Shown here: positions 26,946 through 34,960 of the stretch, piece after piece
How the letters are laid out: each line of letters opens with the position of its first letter
Position numbering within the stretch: the stretch's first letter is position 1
Assembly (NCBI GenBank): GCA_050186335.1
Contig: JBFWYO010000028.1
Coordinates: 1-49,260 of the forward strand
From: JBFWYO01 sp050186335
GTDB lineage: Bacteria; Pseudomonadota; Alphaproteobacteria; Bin65
Direction of reading: 5' to 3'
Length of the DNA: 49,260 nucleotides
Translations under genes and position numbers: made by a program
The notes under the pieces: model-generated
The model's input: the letters and a program-made list of their open reading frames with translations, nothing else
Databases searched by the model: none
What the model was told of the DNA's origin: nothing

Positions 26946-29336
26946 TTACCGTTGCCCGCCCGGGCGCAGCGTCACGATGCCGAGTCCGTTCTTCGCGGCG
27001 GCATCCTTGGTTTGCGGGATCTCGATATATCGGCCGTCGCGCCAGCGCTCCAGCATGTCGGCATAGTGCGGCGAGAACGGGTTGCCGGACTGGCCGGTGG
27101 CGATGATGAAGCGCGATTTCGACAGATCCGAAAGATCGTAGATACCGCGGAAGCCGGGCCCGTGCCGCAGCGACATGGGATCGGCGGTGTCGCGCACATT
27201 GAAACCGGCGCGGTTGACCGTTTCCGCGCCGCCGTCGGCGGGGATTTTCAGGTTCGCAAAATTCCGGACGATCGGCAGGAAGTCGAACAGGCGGTGGCGC
27301 ATATCGGCAAAATGCGCCTGACCCCAGCGCCACGCCGCCATATCCTTGCCGTATCGGTCGGTCAGCCACGCAATCGCGGATGCCAAGGTGGCCGTCATCG
27401 CCGAGGCGCAATCGTCCTTGTCGGACGTTTTCGGGTCGTCGCAAAGGTCTAGTTCGTTGGTCAGCACATGCTTGATTGCGGACGGCAGGTAGCCGCCATA
27501 GTCGCTGTCCAAGGCCACGACGCGGTCGGCGTAGATCCGTTTGTTCAGTTCGATCATCCAGGCGGTGAAAATGAGCGGCTCGGGGCGTGCCCGATCCATG
27601 TTGCCGTCCCACTTCGCCAGCAATGCGAGCGCTTCCTTGGCGCGCGCGTCGTCGGTCCTGGTCTTCAGCAGAATCTGCAACATCTCGCGCGCGAACAGCG
27701 AGACATTGTCGTTCTGAATCTTGGCGTGATCGTCGAGCGTACCCTTGTCGCCGATCAGCTCGGATATGCGCTGGGCGCGATAGCCGCTCGGCCAGTCGCG
27801 CGACAGAAAATACGGAAACTCGCTGCCGGCAATCCTGTTATTCGCGTTGACCACGGCCCCGGCGGCTGGATTGTAGGTCGACGGCATCTGGTCGAACGGG
27901 ATGAAGCCGGTCCAGTCCGCGTCGCCGGTCCAGCCGGGCGACGGCATGTATCCGTCGCCGTTCTTGCGGATCGGAATCAGGCCGGCCGCGCGGTAGCCGA
28001 TATTGCCGTCGACATCCGCATAGGCGAAATTCTGTGCCGGCGACTGATACTGCTTCAACGCCTCGGTGAACTCGTCCCAGTTGCGCGCCCGGTTGACGCG
28101 GTAGACCGCGGCGGCGGTGGTGTCCTCCACGCGCAGCCACGGCGCGGACAGGGCGAGCACGTGGCCTTTGGGAATCTGCTCCTGCTCGTCCGGCTTCAAC
28201 AAATCGTTGATGACCGGGCCGTGGCGCGTATAGCGAACGGTCAGCTTGACTGGCTCCTTGCCGCGCACGCGGATCAGCTCGTCGCGGGTCGTGAATGCCT
28301 GCGGCCCGTCGGGAGTCAGGTATTTCGTCGGATCGGCCGGGTCGAGCTTTTCGACGAATATGTCGTCGGTATCGATGTGCGTGGTGGTGACGCCCCAGGC
28401 GATCCTCCCGTTGTGGCCGATCAAGTGAAACGGCACGCCGGGTACCGTGGCGCCCGTAATCGTCAGGCCGGGCGCCTCGATCCGGGCGAGATACCAAAGA
28501 ATGGGCACGCCCATCGGCAGATGCGGGTCGTTGGCGAGAATCGGCTTGCCGGTCGCGGTCCGGCTGCCGGCTACGGTCCATTCATTCGAGGCGCCGGTGC
28601 CGACCCAGTCGGGGATCGCCGCCATTATTTGTTGCAGCGGCAATCCGCGGTATTCCGACTTGCGCTCTTCCTTGAGCGTCACCGGCAGGTCCGCCGCCGG
28701 CGGGAACAGCGACTGCAGGATCGCGGAGCCGAACTTGTCGACCAATCGCACGCGCAGCAATTCGCTACGCCAGTTGGTCGACAACTGGATGGCGATCAGC
28801 TTACCCCAGGCGAGCGAGTCGATCGCGGTCCACGGCTCGGGCGTCAGTTGCGACAGGAAATATTCCGGCGGCAGCGCGCCATCGCGCGTCTCGAGGAAGA
28901 AATTGACGCCGGCGGCGTAAGCCTCCGCCGCGGCGCGCAATTCGGGCGGCGCGGTCTTGTAGTTTTCCTCGGCGAGCCGGTAGAGGCCGAGCACGCGCAT
29001 GGTGATGTCGAAGCGCACCGCCGACGTCCCGGCGATCTCAGCAACGCGGCCTGCGGCCACCCGGCGCGTCATCTCCATCTGAAACAGTCGATCCTGGGCA
29101 TGCACGTAGCCGAGCGCGAAGTACGCGTCGCGTTCCGAGGTCGCGTGAATGTGCGGCACCGCGTTGCGGTCGCGCACGATCTGGACGACGCCGTTCAGTC
29201 CCGGCGCGGTCAACGTTGCATCGAGGGTCGGAACCGAGGTGCGCAGATAGAAGTAGATGCCGATGCTCGCGACGATAAGGCCGACGAGTAGCAGCAGCAG
29301 AAAGCGCTTCAGCCAGCGCCAGACGCGACGCATCAC
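26946..29336 (-). CDS. Penicillin-acylase family Ntn hydrolase
   Basis: A 796-residue membrane-anchored or exported precursor. Residues 10-30 form a hydrophobic signal anchor (RFLLLLLVGLIVASIGIYFY). The alpha-subunit region includes RDRNAVPHIHATSERDAYFALGYVHAQDRLFQME. Autoprocessing should expose Ser250 (GTGASNEWTVAGSRTATGKPI) as the N-terminal nucleophile of the beta subunit; the following ANDPHL is conserved. Family members hydrolyse amides such as beta-lactam side chains and acyl-homoserine lactones, outside the cytoplasm. The start overlaps the CoA-transferase stop as ATGA. Substrate unknown; AHL or peptide-amide use is a guess. Confidence 0.92.
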   Translation of the reverse strand: MMRRVWRWLKRFLLLLLVGLIVASIGIYFYLRTSVPTLDATLTAPGLNGVVQIVRDRNAVPHIHATSERDAYFALGYVHAQDRLFQMEMTRRVAAGRVAEIAGTSAVRFDITMRVLGLYRLAEENYKTAPPELRAAAEAYAAGVNFFLETRDGALPPEYFLSQLTPEPWTAIDSLAWGKLIAIQLSTNWRSELLRVRLVDKFGSAILQSLFPPAADLPVTLKEERKSEYRGLPLQQIMAAIPDWVGTGASNEWTVAGSRTATGKPILANDPHLPMGVPILWYLARIEAPGLTITGATVPGVPFHLIGHNGRIAWGVTTTHIDTDDIFVEKLDPADPTKYLTPDGPQAFTTRDELIRVRGKEPVKLTVRYTRHGPVINDLLKPDEQEQIPKGHVLALSAPWLRVEDTTAAAVYRVNRARNWDEFTEALKQYQSPAQNFAYADVDGNIGYRAAGLIPIRKNGDGYMPSPGWTGDADWTGFIPFDQMPSTYNPAAGAVVNANNRIAGSEFPYFLSRDWPSGYRAQRISELIGDKGTLDDHAKIQNDNVSLFAREMLQILLKTRTDDARAKEALALLAKWDGNMDRARPEPLIFTAWMIELNKRIYADRVVALDSDYGGYLPSAIKHVLTNELDLCDDPKTSDKDDCASAMTATLASAIAWLTDRYGKDMAAWRWGQAHFADMRHRLFDFLPIVRNFANLKIPADGGAETVNRAGFNVRDTADPMSLRHGPGFRGIYDLSDLSKSRFIIATGQSGNPFSPHYADMLERWRDGRYIEIPQTKDAAAKNGLGIVTLRPGGQR

Positions 29337-30487
29337 GCGGCGCCCTGCGCGAAGGCGAGGATCTGCGCGCGGTCGCCGTCGAGATCGGGCACCGCGCCGC
29401 GCGTGCTCGGATCGGCGAACCCGGAGATCTTGATCGGGTTGCCCGCCATTTTCAGTTCGCCGACATCCTTATCGTCGATCGAAACGACCATGTTGCGCGA
29501 CAAGACCTGCGGATCGGACAGGGCCTGCGCAACATTGTTGATCGGTCCGCACGGCACGCCGGCTTGCTCCAATTTCTCGAGCCAGATTGCGGTGCCGCCG
29601 CCGATCAGTATGGCTTCGATCTCGGCTTTGAGCGCCGGTTGGTTCTGCGTGCGCAGATCGTTGGAAATGAAACGGTCGTCCGTAATCAGATCCGGCCGTC
29701 CGATCGCGTGACACAGCTTGGTGTAAAGTCCGTTGTTGCCGGCGGCGATGATGATGTGCCCGTCCGCGGTCGCAAACGCCTCGAACGGCGTGATGGTCGG
29801 ATGCCGCGCGCCGATCGGACCGGGTATCTGGCCGGTCGCGCAATAGCGCGCGATGGCGTTTTCCAGGATGGCGATCTGACAATCCAGCATGGAAACGTCG
29901 ACCATGCTGCCCTTCCCGGTGCGCTCGCGGTGAAACAAGGCGCTATTGACGCCGACCGCCGTAAACAGACCGGCGGTGATATCGCCGACCGACGTGCCGA
30001 CGCGGATCGGCGGGCCGCCCGGCGCGCCGGTGATGCTCATGATGCCGCCCATGCCTTGCACCACCATGTCGTAGGCCGGTCGTTTGGCGTAAGGGCCGGT
30101 CTGCCCGAAGCCGGAGGCGGCGGCGTAGATCAGCCGCGGATGACGGGCGTGCAGGGCGTCCCAGCCATAGCCGAGTTTCTCCAGCGTCCCGGCGCGATAA
30201 TTCTCGACCAGCACGTCGGCGCGCGCGAGCAACTGGTCGAAAATGGCGCGATCCGCCGGCGCCTTGAGGTCGAGCGCGATCGATTCCTTGCCGCGATTAA
30301 GCGACATGAAATAGGCGGACTTGCCTTTCATGAACGGGCCGAAGCCGCGCGCATCGTCGCCTACCTTCGGCGGTTCGACCTTGATCACGCGGGCGCCCAA
30401 GTCGCTCAGCACCATTGTGCAGTACGGACCCGCCAGCACGCGGGTCAAGTCGATCACCGTGATTCCGGAAAGCGGACCGGCCGCCAT
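29333..30487 (-). CDS. CaiB/BaiF family (class III) CoA-transferase
   Basis: A 384-residue enzyme of the family that moves CoA between carboxylic acids. The N-terminus GPLSGITVIDLTRVLAGPYCTM and the loop around the catalytic Asp (RPAYDMVVQGMGGIMSITG, Asp at about 140) are diagnostic. ATG 30487 has an excellent ribosome site (AGGAGG, 7 nt spacing); an in-frame TTG at 30493 lies too close to it. It is the first gene of a three-gene minus-strand operon with penicillin acylase and ilvA. The substrate is not evident; family members act on carnitine, oxalate, succinate, mesaconate and others. Confidence 0.92.
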   Translation of the reverse strand: MAAGPLSGITVIDLTRVLAGPYCTMVLSDLGARVIKVEPPKVGDDARGFGPFMKGKSAYFMSLNRGKESIALDLKAPADRAIFDQLLARADVLVENYRAGTLEKLGYGWDALHARHPRLIYAAASGFGQTGPYAKRPAYDMVVQGMGGIMSITGAPGGPPIRVGTSVGDITAGLFTAVGVNSALFHRERTGKGSMVDVSMLDCQIAILENAIARYCATGQIPGPIGARHPTITPFEAFATADGHIIIAAGNNGLYTKLCHAIGRPDLITDDRFISNDLRTQNQPALKAEIEAILIGGGTAIWLEKLEQAGVPCGPINNVAQALSDPQVLSRNMVVSIDDKDVGELKMAGNPIKISGFADPSTRGAVPDLDGDRAQILAFAQGAA

Positions 30488-30590
30488 CGTCAAACCTCCT
30501 GAAAAATCCGGCGAAACTGTAACTGCAATCGGCGCTTGCGCCTACCTTGTTTGTGATCGAAAGCGGCCGTTCTGGCGTACAATACCAAAC

Positions 30591-31622
30591 ATGTCGAACC
30601 ATTCGCCTTTGCCGACTGGAGACCCCGAAGTCGAAATTCCGGTGACGCTCGCCGCAGCCGAGTTTCCGCGGTTTCGCCCGCGATTTCCCTGGCTCGGGCC
30701 GGATTTGCAAACCGTGCGGAACTTCCTGGTGCGGCGAGACGGTGATTTCGCCGCGTGGCCCGGACAGACGATCGATTTGCCGACGCGAGACGGGAGCGGG
30801 GACGTAATGACCGGCGTGTTGCATCCCGGTGGAGGTTCCGCAAAACCGCTCGCCATCCTCTTGCACGGATTGACCGGCTGCACCGATAGCTTCTACCTGT
30901 TGAACACGGCACGCCATCTGCTGGCATTGGGCTATCCCGTGCTGCGGCTGAACTGGCGTTCGGCCGGATCGAGCCGGGCTGGCTGCACGCAGGAATATCA
31001 CGCCGGGCGCAGCCAGGATCTGCGCGAGGCGATCGCCGCACTGCCGGTGCCATGGCGGCACCGGACCAAGATTGCGGTTGGCTATTCGCTGGGTGGTAAC
31101 ATCCTGCTCAAATATTTGGGCGAGGAAGGGGCTGCGTCGGCGGTTGCCGCCGCGGTTTCCATCTCCGCGCCGATGGACTTGGCGGCCGCCGGCGCGCGGT
31201 TCCGGCAACCGCGGAACTTTCTGTATCACCGGTTCATCCTGCGCAGCATGAAGCGCGACCTCGCGCGAGGGAAAGAGCCGGTCGATGCCGCGCTCCTTAA
31301 GGCGGGCCTTGAAGCGCGTACGCTGCGCGAGTTCGACGATCGTTACATCGCGCCGCGCTACGGGTTCCACGACGCGGACGATTACTACGGCAAGAGCAGC
31401 GCCAATCGGCACATCGGCGGCATCCGCGTGCCGACGCTCGTCATTCATGCGGGCGACGATCCGTGGATTCCGGCCGTCATCTACAAGGAGATCGACTGGT
31501 CGGGACTGCCGACCTGCCGCCTGCTGCTGCCCAAATCGGGCGGCCATGTCGGGTTTCACGGTGCGGGCACGCAAGTGCCCTGGACCGACCGGTGCGTCGA
31601 AAAGTTTCTCAGTTGCGGATGA
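30591..31622 (+). CDS. YheT-family alpha/beta hydrolase
   Basis: A 343-residue alpha/beta hydrolase like E. coli YheT and eukaryotic ABHD1/3. It has the proline-rich entry FRPRFPWLGPDLQTV, oxyanion loop LLHGLTGCTDSFY, nucleophile elbow GYSLGGNILLKYLGE, late Asp in IHAGDDPWIP and catalytic His in GGHVGF. The physiological ester is unknown. A TACAAT hexamer only 7 nt before the ATG, and the absence of a Shine-Dalgarno sequence, raise the possibility of leaderless translation. It is divergent from the CoA-transferase operon and ends 6 nt before the convergent secreted paralogue. Confidence 0.9.
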   Translation: MSNHSPLPTGDPEVEIPVTLAAAEFPRFRPRFPWLGPDLQTVRNFLVRRDGDFAAWPGQTIDLPTRDGSGDVMTGVLHPGGGSAKPLAILLHGLTGCTDSFYLLNTARHLLALGYPVLRLNWRSAGSSRAGCTQEYHAGRSQDLREAIAALPVPWRHRTKIAVGYSLGGNILLKYLGEEGAASAVAAAVSISAPMDLAAAGARFRQPRNFLYHRFILRSMKRDLARGKEPVDAALLKAGLEARTLREFDDRYIAPRYGFHDADDYYGKSSANRHIGGIRVPTLVIHAGDDPWIPAVIYKEIDWSGLPTCRLLLPKSGGHVGFHGAGTQVPWTDRCVEKFLSCG

Positions 31623-31628
31623 ATACTC

Positions 31629-32273
31629 TCAGCGCGGCGGGTCGATGGCGTGACTGACGACACCCTGGCTGTCCGGCGTAAATTCCACGGTATGCGTGAT
31701 CGACTTGCCGCACGCGTAAACAGTCCAGCGTTCGGTCCACGACGCGCCCGCCTGTAGAGGCCGCGCCGTCAGTTCGGTATTCGAAATCTCCAATGTGCGG
31801 CAGGTCGGGTTTCGCTGCTTGTCCGCGGTCAACATCGCCAGTCCCGCGGCGTGTTGTGTCTTGACCTCGGTGATGGTCGTGCCCGGCAGGCCGACCACCG
31901 CGCGCAAACCGACCTGCCTGCCGGCGAAAAAGAACACGTTCTGATGCGTAATCTTTCCGCAGCGCTTGATTTCGACACGTTCGGCCCATTCGCCGTCGAC
32001 CGGCACGTCGCGGCTGGCGATGAACGTCGGCGGCTTGAGGATCAAATAGAGCTTGCGGCCGACCAGTTCGCGCGCCTGCTTGCAAGGTGGCGGGAGCGCC
32101 TCGTCATTCTCGATCGCCTTTTGCCCCAACAGTTCGGAATAGGTTTTCGAGCGCAGAAAATCGAGGAAACGGTCGACGTCTTTCGGATCGATCTTGCCTT
32201 GCCCGAATGCGGACGTGATCGGCGCAGCCGCGAACAGGACGGCGAACAAGAGGCGGACGGTGTTTCGAATCAT
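31629..32273 (-). CDS. Secreted two-repeat cysteine protein, third tandem paralogue
   Basis: A 214-residue exported protein of unknown function with signal peptide MIRNTVRLLFAVLFAAAPITSAFG. Two internal halves each hold a Cys followed about 45 residues later by a W-x-E-R motif ending in CG: first PPPC then GEWAERVEIKRCGK, second NPTC then SWTERWTVYACGK, with LPGTTITE between them. The same plan recurs in the two genes upstream, so the three arose by duplication. The four spaced cysteines suggest two disulfides in the periplasm. It starts 16 nt after the middle paralogue. No known family was recognised. Confidence 0.75.
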   Translation of the reverse strand: MIRNTVRLLFAVLFAAAPITSAFGQGKIDPKDVDRFLDFLRSKTYSELLGQKAIENDEALPPPCKQARELVGRKLYLILKPPTFIASRDVPVDGEWAERVEIKRCGKITHQNVFFFAGRQVGLRAVVGLPGTTITEVKTQHAAGLAMLTADKQRNPTCRTLEISNTELTARPLQAGASWTERWTVYACGKSITHTVEFTPDSQGVVSHAIDPPR

Positions 32274-32289
32274 GTTGAATCAACTTCGG

Positions 32290-32973
32290 TCAGCGTGCTT
32301 CGGGCCGAATACGGAAAATCGTGCCGTCGGTGTCCCCGGGGGCAAGATAGATCAGGTAATTGTGCATGTTGCCGCAGGAATCGATGGTCCAGCGTTCGCG
32401 CCAGCGCCGCTGCCGGTCCGGGCGCGCGGCGATCGTGGCGTTGTTGATACGCCATTCCGGGCATTGCGCGCTGTCCGCGCGGGCCTGTTCGTGCGTCGTA
32501 AGCGCCCTTGCGATGTCGAGCTGCGTGCTTAGGTCGGTCAGCGATTCGCCGGGCGGCGCCACCGCCAACATGCCGCGCAGAGTGGCGATCACGTGTATTT
32601 TGTGGTCGACCGGCTGCCCGCAACTGTCGACCGTCACCCGCTCGCTCCACGCGCCCTCGAGCGGAAACTTGATCTTCTGGAAGAATTTGGCCGTGCGGGT
32701 CACTTGATCCAGGTTGATCGCCTGGATACGACGGTCCGTGCATTGGGCGTTGCGCTTTCGATCGTTGTTGAGCGCGCGCTCGTGAATGACCCGGACATAT
32801 TCGTCGCTGGCCCGCAGCGCGGCGAAGCGGGCGGCTTGATCCGAATCTTCGACGATGGCGGTGCGTGTCGGCAGTCCCGGCGCGGTCGACGTATCGTTCC
32901 CGGGTGCGCACGCGGCGACCGACATCACCAGCATGGCCGTCGAGATTATAAGCGCGTGTCGCAGCCGGGCCAT
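32290..32973 (-). CDS. Lipoprotein paralogue (two-repeat cysteine family), second of three
   Basis: A 227-residue protein with the start at ATG 32973, supported by AAGGA 7 nt upstream; an in-frame start at 33045 would overlap the previous gene and spoil the signal. The signal ends in a lipobox (MSVAAC, Cys at about 22), predicting a lipidated envelope protein. The body repeats the family plan: NAQC then GAWSERVTVDSCGQ, a central APPGESLTDLSTQ, then SAQC and RWRERWTIDSCGN. An N-terminal helical segment (ASDEYVRVIHERALNNDRKR) matches the first paralogue. Function unknown. Confidence 0.78.
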   Translation of the reverse strand: MARLRHALIISTAMLVMSVAACAPGNDTSTAPGLPTRTAIVEDSDQAARFAALRASDEYVRVIHERALNNDRKRNAQCTDRRIQAINLDQVTRTAKFFQKIKFPLEGAWSERVTVDSCGQPVDHKIHVIATLRGMLAVAPPGESLTDLSTQLDIARALTTHEQARADSAQCPEWRINNATIAARPDRQRRWRERWTIDSCGNMHNYLIYLAPGDTDGTIFRIRPEAR

Positions 32974-33041
32974 GTAGCGTCCTTGGTGTCCGGAATCCCG
33001 GAAACTATACCCGAACCGGTTGCGCCACCCAAACAAGCCGT

Positions 33042-33764
33042 TCATTCAGGCCGGACGCGCGGGCGCGGTCGGTTCGTGGGATCGGTGGAAAACGCCACCT
33101 TATACCGCCGCACGGCGCCGCAGGACTGGTACACCCAGCGCTCCTCCCAGGAACCGTTCATCAGCGGCGGCGTCACCAGCTCGGTCATCGTGCTCGGGCG
33201 CTCGCGGCATTTGGATTTTTGCGACTGCTGCCGCTCCAGAAGTCCGAGGGCGATCGAAACTTCGGTCTGCAATTGAAGATCGGCCAACGTCTGGCCCGGC
33301 ATGCCGGCGATGATCAGTAGGCCTTCCTTGGTGTTGACCACGGCGAACACCGTCTGTTCGACGAGCGCACCGCAGCTTTCGATCTTGACCAGTTCGGTCC
33401 ATTGTCCGGTTTGCGGTTCCGGTCGCTCTTCGAAGAACGTCGGCGACTTCTGCACCGATCGCAGACGCATGCCGACAACTTTGCGTTCCCGGCACGCGGC
33501 ATCGCGCCGCTCGTCGGCATACATGGCCCGGACATGGACGACCTTGGTGTAATCCTCCCGCTGCCGGAACGTATCCAGCCGTTCAAGCACAGGCAGCGGC
33601 GGCTTGTCGGTCAGGTCGACGCGCAGCGGCGGATCGGCGGTCTTGGCGGGCGGCGGGTTGTTATCTTGCGCCACCGCTTGGGCAAGACACAGCGATGCCG
33701 ACAGGCACACCAGGACCAGGATTCTTCTCGATAGGCGAATCGGCGCTCGTGCATCGGTCGACAA
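33042..33764 (-). CDS. Secreted two-repeat cysteine protein, first tandem paralogue
   Basis: A 240-residue exported protein. The signal peptide (RRILVLVCLSASLCLAQAVAQ) is preceded by a short basic N-terminus. The only plausible start is a TTG two nucleotides after the hemB stop, implying coupling to hemB. The family plan is clear: DAAC then GQWTELVKIESCGA, a central MPGQTLADLQLQTEVSIALGLL, then KSKC and GSWEERWVYQSCGA. Between signal and body lies a Pro-rich stretch. It could work with the lipoprotein and third paralogue as one envelope assembly, which is inference only. Confidence 0.75.
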   Translation of the reverse strand: MSTDARAPIRLSRRILVLVCLSASLCLAQAVAQDNNPPPAKTADPPLRVDLTDKPPLPVLERLDTFRQREDYTKVVHVRAMYADERRDAACRERKVVGMRLRSVQKSPTFFEERPEPQTGQWTELVKIESCGALVEQTVFAVVNTKEGLLIIAGMPGQTLADLQLQTEVSIALGLLERQQSQKSKCRERPSTMTELVTPPLMNGSWEERWVYQSCGAVRRYKVAFSTDPTNRPRPRVRPE

Positions 33765-33766
33765 GT

Positions 33767-34831
33767 TCAGCCCCGCAGCTTTTTCGCGGCGGCGACGGCG
33801 AAGTAGGTCAGCACGCCATCCGCCCCGGCGCGCTTGAAGCCCAGCAGGCTTTCCATCATGACGCGCTCGCCGTCGAGCCAGCCGTTCTGGATCGCCGCTT
33901 GCAGCATCGCATACTCGCCACTGACCTGATAAACGTAGGTCGGCATCTTGAACTCGTCCTTCACGCGGCGAACGATATCGAGATACGGCATGCCCGGCTT
34001 GATCATGACCATGTCCGCGCCTTCGGCGATATCGAGCGCCACTTCGCGCAACGCCTCATCGGTGTTTGCCGGATTCATCTGGTAGGTCTTCTTGTCGCCG
34101 CGCCCTAGCGAACTGGCGGAGCCGATCGCATCGCGGAACGGACCGTAAAACGCCGAGGCATATTTGGCCGAGTAGGCCATGATCTGCACGCGATCCAGTC
34201 CTTCGCGATCCAACGCGTCGCGGATGGCGGCGACGCGGCCGTCCATCATGTCGGACGGCGCGATCACGTCGCAACCGGCGCGCGCTTGCACCAGCGCCTG
34301 CTTGATCAGGGCTTCGATGGTTTCGTCGTTGGCCACGTAATTGTCGCGGATGACGCCATCGTGGCCATGGCTGGTATAGGGGTCGAGCGCGACATCGCAA
34401 ATCACGCCGATGTCCGGATGCGCGTCCTTGATCGCCGAGATCGCACGACAAATAAGGTTATTCGGATTGTAGGCCTCTTCGCCGTCTTCGCTCTTGCGCT
34501 TCGGGTCGGTGAACGGGAACAGCGCCACGGCCGGAATGCCGAGCGCCTTCGCCTCGCCGACCGCCTTGACCAGTTTGTCGACCGAGCGGCGCAGGACGCC
34601 CGGCATCGAGGCGACCGGCTGTTCCTTGCCTTTGCCGTCCAACACGAACACCGGCCAGATCAGGTCGTCGACCGCCAGAACGTTTTCGGCCGTCAGGCGG
34701 CGCGACCAGTCGTAGCGGCGGTTGCGGCGCATGCGCACGCGCGGGAACGCGCCCATGCTGCGCGTTGCTTCGCCGCCCTTGGCCGCTCGATTGGCTGGCG
34801 CATCTGGTGTGCGCCGGTCGTGCATGTTCAT
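33767..34831 (-). CDS. hemB: Delta-aminolevulinic acid dehydratase (porphobilinogen synthase)
   Basis: A 354-residue enzyme condensing two 5-aminolevulinates to porphobilinogen, the second committed step of haem and corrin synthesis. Lys223 (MAYSAKYASAFYGP) and Lys278 (MVMIKPGMPYLD) are the Schiff-base lysines. The metal region reads VALDPYTSHGHDG, with Asp where zinc enzymes have Cys, marking the Mg-dependent alphaproteobacterial type. ATG 34831 is preceded by GGGAG at 7 nt; a longer frame to 35002 overlaps the divergent promoter region. The secreted paralogue begins 2 nt after its stop. Confidence 0.96.
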   Translation of the reverse strand: MNMHDRRTPDAPANRAAKGGEATRSMGAFPRVRMRRNRRYDWSRRLTAENVLAVDDLIWPVFVLDGKGKEQPVASMPGVLRRSVDKLVKAVGEAKALGIPAVALFPFTDPKRKSEDGEEAYNPNNLICRAISAIKDAHPDIGVICDVALDPYTSHGHDGVIRDNYVANDETIEALIKQALVQARAGCDVIAPSDMMDGRVAAIRDALDREGLDRVQIMAYSAKYASAFYGPFRDAIGSASSLGRGDKKTYQMNPANTDEALREVALDIAEGADMVMIKPGMPYLDIVRRVKDEFKMPTYVYQVSGEYAMLQAAIQNGWLDGERVMMESLLGFKRAGADGVLTYFAVAAAKKLRG

Positions 34832-34960
34832 GCCTGTCTCCCGTTGAGCCGGCCGCCGAATCGTGTTGCCATGCCGGCGGCGGCGCGGCGGCGATTGTAC
34901 GGGCGGGCGAGGGGCCGGCTCAACGGGCTTTTGCGTCGCGGCTTGGCCGAGGAGGAACGC

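Noticed and set aside
27468..29291. A 607-codon open frame antisense to the penicillin-acylase gene
   Set aside because: A shadow of an intact, motif-bearing gene on the other strand.
34286..34960. Upstream extension of the nitronate monooxygenase frame
   Set aside because: It runs antisense through hemB; a strong ribosome site fixes the start at 34961.
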